Positions 16,523 through 22,823 of a DNA stretch of 35,961 nt are shown in pieces (the first letter of the stretch is position 1; each line of letters begins with the position of its first letter). The position numbers and the translations under genes were made by a program. This stretch comes from an uncultured Acetatifactor sp. (GTDB taxonomy: Bacteria > Bacillota > Clostridia > Lachnospirales > Lachnospiraceae), in the NCBI GenBank assembly GCA_947624245.1, contig CANQJL010000026.1, positions 1-35,961 on the forward strand. Direction: 5' to 3'. The notes under the pieces were generated by a model. That model saw nothing but the letters and a program-made list of their open reading frames with translations. It did not search any database and was not told where the DNA came from.

Positions 16523-16750
16523 ATGAAAGAACTGGTGGAAGTAGTGGCGAAAGCGCTTGTGGACAACCCCGATGAGGTGGTAGTGACCGAGAGGACCGAG
16601 GGCCGCAGCACCATTATCGAGCTGCATGTAGCGGCGTCCGATATGGGTAAAGTCATCGGAAAGCAGGGCAGGATTGCCAAAGCGATCCGCGCCGTGGTAA
16701 AAGCGGCTTCAACCAAAGACAACAAGAGAGTAGATGTTGAGATCGTATAG
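16523..16750 (+). CDS. khpA: KH-domain RNA-binding protein KhpA (YlqC)
   Basis: 75-residue single type-II KH domain. The RNA-contacting GxxG loop is GKQG at residues 46-49 within MGKVIGKQGRIAKAI. In Gram-positives KhpA pairs with KhpB/Jag and affects division and small-RNA biology. AGGAGG (16511-16516) precedes ATG 16523. Two bases separate its stop from rimM, so the two are translationally linked. Confidence 0.93.
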   Translation: MKELVEVVAKALVDNPDEVVVTERTEGRSTIIELHVAASDMGKVIGKQGRIAKAIRAVVKAASTKDNKRVDVEIV

Positions 16751-16752
16751 CT

Positions 16753-17268
16753 ATGGAAGATTTTTTTCAGGTAGGTATTATCACGGCGACTCACGGGCTG
16801 AAAGGTGAGGTAAAGATATTTCCCACCACAGACGATCCCAACCGTTTTAAGAGATTAAAGGAAGTGCTGCTGGATACCGGAAAAGAGAGAAAAAAGCTGG
16901 AAATTGAGGGCGTCAAATTTTTCAAAAAATTTGTGATCCTGAAATTTAAAGGTCTGGACAGCATCAACGACGTGGAGCGGTATCGGAGGTGTTCCCTGTT
17001 GGTGGACAGAGAACACGCCGTCCGCCTGGGGCGGAATGAGTACTTTATCGCGGATCTCGAGGGACTTCAGGTCCGCGACGAGGACGGGACGCCCATCGGC
17101 GTGTTAAAGAGCGTTATGGAGACCGGAGCCAACGACGTGTATGAGATCGAATTGTCAGATGGCAGGCAGTTGTTGCTGCCTGCCATTCAGCAATGTGTGC
17201 TGGAGGTCGACGTGGAAGCCGGATTTATCCGGATCCACATTTTGAAAGGATTGTTGGACGAGCCGTGA
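16753..17268 (+). CDS. rimM: 16S rRNA processing protein RimM
   Basis: 171-residue assembly factor that helps maturation of the 30S head, where S19 binds. The N-terminal RimM barrel shows VGIITATHGLKGEVKIFPTT, and the PRC-barrel half starts near EYFIADLEGLQV and ends LPAI...VDVEAGFIRIHILKGLLD. Length is normal. No clear Shine-Dalgarno sequence is seen, so it probably depends on translation of khpA. Its TGA stop overlaps the trmD GTG start in the four bases GTGA (17265-17268). Confidence 0.94.
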   Translation: MEDFFQVGIITATHGLKGEVKIFPTTDDPNRFKRLKEVLLDTGKERKKLEIEGVKFFKKFVILKFKGLDSINDVERYRRCSLLVDREHAVRLGRNEYFIADLEGLQVRDEDGTPIGVLKSVMETGANDVYEIELSDGRQLLLPAIQQCVLEVDVEAGFIRIHILKGLLDEP

Positions 17269-18647
17269 CGAAATTTCATGTACTGACCCTGTTCCCCGAG
17301 ATGATCGAACAGGGACTGAGCTGCGGCGTTATCGGCAGAGCGGTGAGGCATCATATCATATCGCTGAATCCGGTAAATATCCGTGACTACACTTTGGAAA
17401 AGCACGGGAAGGTGGACGATTATCCCTATGGAGGCGGGGCCGGTATGCTGATACAGGCCCAGCCCGTTTATGATGCGCACAAGGCGATAACAGGCGGCAG
17501 AAGGGTGCGCACGGTCTATGTGACGCCTCAGGGCCGTCCCTTTGACCAAAAGCTGGCAAGGGAGCTTGCCGCGGAGGAGGAATTGATCCTTCTCTGCGGG
17601 CACTATGAAGGCATTGACGAACGCGTCCTGGAGGAGATCGTCACAGACGACGTCTCTATCGGGGACTATATTCTGACGGGGGGCGAGCTGGCGGCAATGG
17701 TCATCATAGACGCGGTGGCGAGACTGTGCCCCGGCGTGCTGGGAAACGATTCCTCCGCCTCGGAGGAGAGCTTTCACAACGATCTGCTGGAATATCCTCA
17801 GTACACCAGACCGGAGGTGTGGCAGGACAAAAGCGTACCGGAGGTACTGCTGTCCGGAAACCATGCGGAGGTAACAAAGTGGCGGCTTGCGCAGTCCATA
17901 GAGCGGACAGGGAAAAGGCGGCCCGATCTCTATGAAAAGTACCTGCAAAAGCAGCAGCTGGCCGAACGTCTTGCCGGGGACAAACGGAACAATATCCATC
18001 TGACGGAATCCCTCCTGCGGGGGCGCGGCGAGATCATGTGCGCTCTGGGGGAGGACGCAGCAATCTATGACCGAAGCAGCGGGGTGTGCATGTTAAGGGC
18101 GTCCTCGCCGGAAGCGGGCGCACGGCTTTTGGAGAGCTGCCCCGAAGGCGTCGGCCGGTATCTGGCGGAAGGGGAGCATGTGGTGACGCTGCTGCAGGAG
18201 AGGGGCTTCGACCGGATCTGTGAGTACAGTCAGTACCTGTACACCCAAAGGGAGCCGCTGCCGGTGCGGCATAAGGAGATCCGCAGGCTGGGAGAGGAAA
18301 GCCTTGCCTATATCTGCAGCCGGTATCCTGCGGTGAGCCAAAAGTACGGAAGGGAAAGGCTGCTTGCGGGAGCCGTGTACGGCGCTTTCCGGGAGCGGCA
18401 GCTCGTGGGCTTTGCGGGAATACACGGCATCGGAAGCGTGGGAATGCTCTTTGTGGAGGAAGCCTTCAGGGGGAGAGGAATCGGGGCCTCTCTGGAAAGC
18501 TTCTGCATCAACCGGCTCCTGGAGAGCGGCTGCGTGCCGTTCGTACACGTGCCGTCGGGGCATAAGGCGGCGGAGCATCTTCAGGATAAGCTGGGGCTGT
18601 ACCCTGCGGGAAATCACGTGCATTGGCTCGGAAAGGAAGGCCGTTGA
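17265..18647 (+). CDS. trmD: tRNA (guanine-37-N1)-methyltransferase TrmD fused to a GNAT acetyltransferase domain
   Basis: 460-residue fusion, about twice the usual TrmD length (near 240). Residues 1-235 are a complete TrmD, which methylates G37 of tRNAs using S-adenosylmethionine to prevent frameshifting. Knot motifs are PYGGGAGMLIQAQPVYDA, YVTPQGRPFDQ, LCGHYEGIDERV, SIGDYILTGGELA and PQYTRPEVW. After a linker, residues about 260-460 look like a GNAT acetyltransferase: AVYGAFRERQLVGFAGIHG, the acetyl-CoA loop RGRGIGASLE near 402, then HVPSGHKAAEHLQDKLGL. Start is GTG 17265, overlapping the rimM stop; an extension to 17193 would overlap rimM more. No frameshift or stop lies between the domains. 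The acceptor of the acetyl group is unknown. Confidence 0.9.
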   Translation: MTKFHVLTLFPEMIEQGLSCGVIGRAVRHHIISLNPVNIRDYTLEKHGKVDDYPYGGGAGMLIQAQPVYDAHKAITGGRRVRTVYVTPQGRPFDQKLARELAAEEELILLCGHYEGIDERVLEEIVTDDVSIGDYILTGGELAAMVIIDAVARLCPGVLGNDSSASEESFHNDLLEYPQYTRPEVWQDKSVPEVLLSGNHAEVTKWRLAQSIERTGKRRPDLYEKYLQKQQLAERLAGDKRNNIHLTESLLRGRGEIMCALGEDAAIYDRSSGVCMLRASSPEAGARLLESCPEGVGRYLAEGEHVVTLLQERGFDRICEYSQYLYTQREPLPVRHKEIRRLGEESLAYICSRYPAVSQKYGRERLLAGAVYGAFRERQLVGFAGIHGIGSVGMLFVEEAFRGRGIGASLESFCINRLLESGCVPFVHVPSGHKAAEHLQDKLGLYPAGNHVHWLGKEGR

Positions 18648-18672
18648 CAGCAGATGTGAAAAGCAATATAAT
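18644..18672 (+). promoter_or_regulatory. Perfect consensus promoter overlapping the trmD stop
   Basis: TTGACA (18644-18649) contains the trmD stop TGA (18645-18647). A 17-bp spacer leads to TATAAT (18667-18672). The next gene starts 50 bp downstream. This predicts strong transcription independent of the upstream operon. Confidence 0.85.
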
Positions 18673-18721
18673 AATATTGTAATTAGTATACCGTGCCTTA
18701 TTCTGTCAGGAGGTGCAAGTT

Positions 18722-19288
18722 ATGAAGAAACTTATGAAGAAACGGAAACTGATTCTGTCTGTGGGAGCGATTGTGCTGCTGTTCGCGGCAGGGGCGATTC
18801 TGTATGGATTGAAGGGAATGCGTCGGGTGGAGGCGTCTGAACCGGAAAGCGTGTACCGTGTTCTGCCGGGCGATCCCGAGTGGGAACAGCTTGGCAGCGT
18901 CGAGGAAAAGATTCGCGCATGTTCCGTTGACGAGGAGGCCCTGCGCAATCTGACAGATGAAGAGCTGGTGCAGGCCGTTCTGGACTATCCGTTCCTGATC
19001 GATCTCTTTTTAGCGGACGATCCCAAGGTCGCCGTGCAGTCGCTTCGCCGGAATTCCGATGCATTGAAAGAACTGCTGTCCAGAGAGAATGCCAAGGATA
19101 TTCTGATGAGCTGGGTCAATGCACAAAAAGCCAAAGGGACCGATGCGATTTCCGCGAAAGAGGCGATACGGCAAGATGAAGTGACGCTTCTTCTTTTGCA
19201 CACGGAGGAACTGAGGCAGGCGCTTACACAGGCTGATCTTGAGACGCTTTCCGAGTTCTCGGCCGGAGATTCTGCGGTGGAAAATTGA
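18722..19288 (+). CDS. Membrane-anchored protein of unknown function
   Basis: 188-residue protein not recognised as a known family. ATG 18722 has AGGAGGT (18709-18715) at 6-7 bases; GTG 18713 is unlikely. The N-terminus has a strongly basic start (MKKLMKKRKL) followed by one hydrophobic segment (about residues 10-30) and no lipobox, so it is a signal anchor or an uncleaved or cleavable signal peptide. The remainder (about 40-188) is helical and acidic, with LTDEELVQAVLDYPFLIDLFLADD and a second helix-rich half ending near an Asp/Glu/Asn tail. It is probably extracytoplasmic. It sits between trmD and rplS, normally adjacent in Bacillota, with its own consensus promoter. Confidence 0.65.
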   Translation: MKKLMKKRKLILSVGAIVLLFAAGAILYGLKGMRRVEASEPESVYRVLPGDPEWEQLGSVEEKIRACSVDEEALRNLTDEELVQAVLDYPFLIDLFLADDPKVAVQSLRRNSDALKELLSRENAKDILMSWVNAQKAKGTDAISAKEAIRQDEVTLLLLHTEELRQALTQADLETLSEFSAGDSAVEN

Positions 19289-19304
19289 TAGGAAGCACAC
19301 ATAT

Positions 19305-19335
19305 TGCATTATAAATGCACTGTAAAATGCACTGT
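19305..19335. repeat. Inverted and direct repeats just upstream of the rplS promoter
   Basis: TGCATT-ATA-AATGCA (19305-19319) is a palindrome. Its right arm is part of a tandem direct repeat AAATGCACTGT at 19313-19323 and 19325-19335. The block ends 15 bp before the rplS -35 hexamer, a common place for an operator or activator site. Confidence 0.45.
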
Positions 19336-19350
19336 GTTTGATGAAAAGGC

Positions 19351-19379
19351 TTGCATTTCGCCCTTCTCTATGGTAGAAT
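19351..19379 (+). promoter_or_regulatory. Promoter for rplS
   Basis: TTGCAT (19351-19356), 17-bp spacer, TAGAAT (19374-19379). It leaves a leader of about 100 bases before rplS. L19 leaders are autoregulated in some Bacillota; I could not match a specific leader fold by eye. Confidence 0.6.
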
Positions 19380-19485
19380 CTAAATGTTGCGAAAACGAGA
19401 TGGTCCTCTGTTACAGGCGGAGCGCATAGGAAGCTTCCGTGAAATGTATTAAGAACATCCAATTTTTAAAATAAGGAGGCTCGTT

Positions 19486-19833
19486 ATGAGTGAGATCATC
19501 AAGGAGATCGAGGCCGCTCAGTTAAAGGAGAAGGTCGACGATTTTGCGGTTGGAGATACCGTCAGGGTCTATGGTAAGATCAAGGAGGGCAACCGCGAGA
19601 GAATTCAGGTATTTGAAGGCGTTGTGTTGAAGCGTCAGGGCGGAAGCAGCCGAGAGACTTTCACAGTCAGAAAGACCTCTAACGGCATCGGCGTTGAGAA
19701 GACATGGCCCTTGCATTCCCCCAATGTGGAGAAGATCGAGGTAGTCAGAAGAGGTAAGGTAAGACGTGCGAAGCTGAACTACTTGAGAGGCCGCATCGGT
19801 AAGAAGGCTAAGGTAAAAGAGCTTGTAAAATAA
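19486..19833 (+). CDS. rplS: Ribosomal protein L19
   Basis: 115-residue large-subunit protein at the 30S-50S interface. Landmarks are the N-terminal [51 protein letters not shown] and the terminal [23 protein letters not shown] 19486 has AAGGAGG (19473-19479). It has its own promoter and a long leader, and a terminator-like hairpin follows at 19845. Confidence 0.97.
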   Translation: MSEIIKEIEAAQLKEKVDDFAVGDTVRVYGKIKEGNRERIQVFEGVVLKRQGGSSRETFTVRKTSNGIGVEKTWPLHSPNVEKIEVVRRGKVRRAKLNYLRGRIGKKAKVKELVK

Positions 19834-19844
19834 GCTGACGTAAG

Positions 19845-19874
19845 GGGCTGCTGCAAGAGCAACAGCTCTTTTAT
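19845..19874 (+). terminator. Probable terminator after rplS
   Basis: GGGCTGCTG pairs with CAACAGCTC, with one mismatch and one G-T pair, around a CAAGAG loop; TTTTATGTT follows. The stem is imperfect and the T-tract short, so termination may be partial. Confidence 0.55.
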
Positions 19875-19897
19875 GTTATACTGATATATGTTATACT
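19873..19897 (+). repeat. Tandem 15-bp-period repeat with two -10-like boxes before lepB
   Basis: ATGTTATACT occurs at 19873-19882 and again at 19888-19897. Each copy contains TATACT, a good -10 box, but neither has a convincing -35. It may mark a duplicated promoter element for lepB. Confidence 0.35.
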
Positions 19898-19932
19898 CGT
19901 ATGGAAAGAGTGAAGCTTGCGGGATATGACTT

Positions 19933-20511
19933 ATGGCCAACATTAAAGGATTAAGTTTTTATAAGAAAAAGAAAAAGATAAGCTCTGCCGCCGTAAGAGA
20001 GGTATTCAGCTGGATCTTCGGTATTCTGGCGGCGATTTTTATCGCGGCCGTGCTGAACTTTTTCCTGGGAATGACGACCAATGTGGTGGGGGCTTCCATG
20101 GAGCCCGCGCTGTATAACGGTCAGCAGATTTTTATCAACAGGTTCCTGTATGTTCTGTCCTCGCCCAAGGCCGGAGATGTGGTGGTATTTTTGCCGAACG
20201 GCAATGAGAACGCCCATTATTACGTGAAAAGGGTGGTGGCGGAGCCGGGGGACAGCCTTGTGATCCGAAACGGGATTCTGTATGTGAACGGGCTGGAAAG
20301 TCAGTGGGTGGCGGAAAAGATTGCCGATCCGGGCATCGCCGTCAATGAGCTCACGCTCAACAGCGGCGAGTTCTTCTGCATCGGCGACAATCCCGGCAAC
20401 AGCGAGGACAGCCGTTCCGCCAATATAGGCCCCGTGCAGGAGAAGGACATTATTGGAAAGGTGTGGTTTCGTACCGCCTGCGATCAGCTCGGTATGGGAT
20501 TTGTGAAGTGA
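19933..20511 (+). CDS. lepB: Signal peptidase I (first copy)
   Basis: 192-residue type I signal peptidase that cleaves signal peptides on the outer face of the membrane. A cluster of Lys precedes one membrane segment (about residues 25-47). The catalytic Ser55 is in GASMEPALYNG and the general base Lys99 in YYVKRVVAEPGD; box E is GDNPGNSEDSRS. The ribosome binding site before ATG 19933 is weak (GCGGGA). It lies after the rplS terminator and directly abuts rbgA, with one base between stop and start. A second copy, 34% of this window's export genes aside, lies 900 bp downstream on the far side of rbgA. Confidence 0.93.
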   Translation: MANIKGLSFYKKKKKISSAAVREVFSWIFGILAAIFIAAVLNFFLGMTTNVVGASMEPALYNGQQIFINRFLYVLSSPKAGDVVVFLPNGNENAHYYVKRVVAEPGDSLVIRNGILYVNGLESQWVAEKIADPGIAVNELTLNSGEFFCIGDNPGNSEDSRSANIGPVQEKDIIGKVWFRTACDQLGMGFVK

Positions 20512-20512
20512 A

Positions 20513-21379
20513 ATGAATTATTCCGATTCGGGATACCATTGGTATCCCGGGCATATGACAAAAGCGGTCCGCATGATGCAGGAGAATATCGGACTGATCG
20601 ATCTTCTGATCGAACTGATAGACGCAAGGATCCCCATGAGCAGTCGAAATCCGGACATTGACAGGCTGGGCGCGGGAAAGGCGAGGATCATTCTGTTAAA
20701 TAAATCCGACCTGGCAGATCCCGACTGCAACAGACAGTGGATTGCTTATTTTCAGGAGCAGGGCGCTCACGTGCTGGAGGTCAATTCCAAAACGGGCGCA
20801 GGCGTCAAGGCCATCAACGGTCTGGTGCAGGAGGCGTGCAGGGAAAAGATAGAACGGGACAGAAAGCGCGGCATTGTGAACAGGCCCGTGCGTGCTATGG
20901 TAGTGGGAATCCCGAATGTGGGAAAATCTACCTTCATCAACTCCTTTGCGGGGAAGGCATGTGCGAAGACGGGCAACAGGCCCGGCGTTACAAAGGGAAA
21001 GCAGTGGATTCGGCTGAACAAAAATCTGGAGCTTTTGGACACGCCCGGTATTCTGTGGCCGAAATTCGAGGATAAGCAGGTGGGAATGTATCTTGCGTTC
21101 ATCGGCTCCATGAATGACGAGGTCATCATGACGGAGGAGATGGCCTGCAGTCTGCTGAGCGTTCTGCATAAATCCTATCCCGATGCCCTGCAGGCGCGTT
21201 ACGGCATTGCCTGGGAAGATGACCCGTGGGCCACTCTGGAGGCGATCGCCCGCAGCAGGGGCTGTCTGACAAAGGGCGATGGGCTTGACAGCAGGAAAGC
21301 CGCCGGTATCCTGATCGATGACTTTAGGAGCGGACGCCTGGGACGTATGACTTTGGAACAGATCGGGACGCGCTGCTAG
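20513..21379 (+). CDS. rbgA: Ribosome biogenesis GTPase RbgA (YlqF)
   Basis: 288-residue circularly permuted GTPase acting late in 50S assembly. The permuted order is visible: G4 LLNKSDLAD (about 62-70) precedes G1 GIPNVGKSTFIN (about 132-143), then G2 Thr in GNRPGVTKGKQW and G3 DTPGILWPK. It begins YHWYPGHMTKAVRMM, the family N-terminus. The C-terminal ANTAR-like helical domain is present (about 200-288). It starts one base after the lepB stop without a separate strong ribosome binding site. Confidence 0.95.
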   Translation: MNYSDSGYHWYPGHMTKAVRMMQENIGLIDLLIELIDARIPMSSRNPDIDRLGAGKARIILLNKSDLADPDCNRQWIAYFQEQGAHVLEVNSKTGAGVKAINGLVQEACREKIERDRKRGIVNRPVRAMVVGIPNVGKSTFINSFAGKACAKTGNRPGVTKGKQWIRLNKNLELLDTPGILWPKFEDKQVGMYLAFIGSMNDEVIMTEEMACSLLSVLHKSYPDALQARYGIAWEDDPWATLEAIARSRGCLTKGDGLDSRKAAGILIDDFRSGRLGRMTLEQIGTRC

Positions 21380-21415
21380 ACGGCAATGCATCGGCGGAAA
21401 GGTATGGTATCACAG

Positions 21416-21955
21416 ATGAATAAGACGATGAAGGAAATGATAAGCACGCTGCTGTATCTGCTGGGTGTGCTGCTCGTTGTTTATTTTGTCATTACGTTCG
21501 TGGGACAGAGGACGGAGGTGGACGGCGCCTCGATGGAGCCCACCCTCTACCACGGGGATAATCTGATCGTGGACAAGATCACCTACCGGTTCAAGGAGCC
21601 GAGGCGGTTCGACATAATTGTCTTTCCCTATAAATATCAGGAGAATACGTTCTATATCAAGAGGATCATAGGACTTCCCGGCGAGAAAGTGCAGATCGAT
21701 GAGATGGGAAATATCTATATCAACGGGGAAGTGCTTCGGGAGGGCTACGGAAAAGAAGTGATAAGGGACCCGGGAATAGCCGCGGAGCCGATCCAGTTGG
21801 GCGAGGACGAGTATTTTGTGCTGGGCGACAACCGGAACAACAGCACCGACAGCCGTTCCGAGGGAGTCGGCAACATACAGGGAAAGGATATCGTCGGCAG
21901 GGCGTGGATGCGCATATGGCCCTTCTCGAGGGCCGGAATCCTGCGGCACCGATAA
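21416..21955 (+). CDS. Signal peptidase I (second copy)
   Basis: 179-residue type I signal peptidase if started at ATG 21416; ATG 21404 and 21386 are in frame. GGAAAGG (21396-21402) fits 21416 at 13 bases, so the exact start is uncertain. There is one N-terminal membrane segment (about 9-29), catalytic Ser39 in GASMEPTLYHGD, Lys82 in FYIKRIIGLPGE, and box E GDNRNNSTDSRS. It differs clearly from the copy at 19933 in its N-terminus and middle, so it is a diverged paralogue, not a recent duplication. It lies 36 bp after rbgA and 62 bp before rnhB. Confidence 0.9.
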   Translation: MNKTMKEMISTLLYLLGVLLVVYFVITFVGQRTEVDGASMEPTLYHGDNLIVDKITYRFKEPRRFDIIVFPYKYQENTFYIKRIIGLPGEKVQIDEMGNIYINGEVLREGYGKEVIRDPGIAAEPIQLGEDEYFVLGDNRNNSTDSRSEGVGNIQGKDIVGRAWMRIWPFSRAGILRHR

Positions 21956-22017
21956 AGGAGAAAGGAATCCACATACAGTGTTGAGATACAAAGAGCAATA
22001 GTACACGGGAGAGCGGT

Positions 22018-22788
22018 ATGGGCACTGGGGAAAGTATTCAGGAGATACGTAGGAGATTGCAGGCAGCCTGTGCAGACGGGCTGCCTGAATTCATTGCCCT
22101 CTACGGCGGGGACGAGCGCGCGGGCGTTCAGAAGCTTGTGGAGAGCGCAAGGAGACGGCTGCAGGAGCTGGAGCTGGAAAAGGCACGGATAGAGAAACTG
22201 CGGGTGTATGAGGAACAGTACGGCGACTGCGAGTATATCTGCGGTGTAGACGAGGTGGGAAGAGGGCCTCTGGCGGGGCCCGTGGTGGCAGGCGCCGTGA
22301 TCCTGCCAAAAGGCTGCCGCATTTTATATATTAATGATTCCAAGCAATTATCCGAAAAAAAGAGAGAAGAGCTTTATCAGGTGATCATGGAGAAGGCGGT
22401 GGCCTGTGCGGTGGGGTATGCCACGCCGGAGCGCATCGACGAGATCAACATTCTGCAGGCGACCTTTGAGGCGATGCGCGAGGCAATCGGGAAATTGAAT
22501 CCCGCGCCGGATATTCTGTTAAATGACGCGGTGAAGATCCCCGGTGTCCCGATCCGTCAGGTGCCTATCATCAAGGGGGACGCAAAGAGCATCACCATAG
22601 GTGCCGCAAGCATTATCGCGAAGGTGACCAGGGATCGCCTGATGACGGAGTACGACAAGGTATTTCCGGAGTATGATTTTGCGGGGAACAAGGGGTACGG
22701 GAGCGCCGCCCACATTCAGGCGCTGAAAAAGTACGGCCCTACTCCCATACATCGCAAAAGCTTTATCGGACATTTTGTAAAAGTGTGA
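22018..22788 (+). CDS. rnhB: Ribonuclease HII
   Basis: 256-residue enzyme that removes ribonucleotides and RNA primers from DNA. A helical N-terminal extension of about 70 residues precedes the catalytic domain, as in many Bacillota. Catalytic acids are in GVDEVGRGPLAGPVVAG and in LLNDAVKIP; NDSKQLSEKKRE and the C-terminal NKGYGSAAHIQALKKYGP.PIHRKSF complete the family pattern. ATG 22018 follows GGGAGAG. It is part of the plus-strand series running from lepB to pgeF. Confidence 0.95.
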   Translation: MGTGESIQEIRRRLQAACADGLPEFIALYGGDERAGVQKLVESARRRLQELELEKARIEKLRVYEEQYGDCEYICGVDEVGRGPLAGPVVAGAVILPKGCRILYINDSKQLSEKKREELYQVIMEKAVACAVGYATPERIDEINILQATFEAMREAIGKLNPAPDILLNDAVKIPGVPIRQVPIIKGDAKSITIGAASIIAKVTRDRLMTEYDKVFPEYDFAGNKGYGSAAHIQALKKYGPTPIHRKSFIGHFVKV

Positions 22789-22823
22789 ACCGAAGGCCGG
22801 TAAGCGGCAGAATGAGAGGGAAA

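Noticed and set aside
19380..19485. A defined L19 leader RNA structure before rplS
   Set aside because: A leader of about 100 bases exists, but I could not fold it by eye into a recognisable L19 leader, so no ncRNA feature is called.
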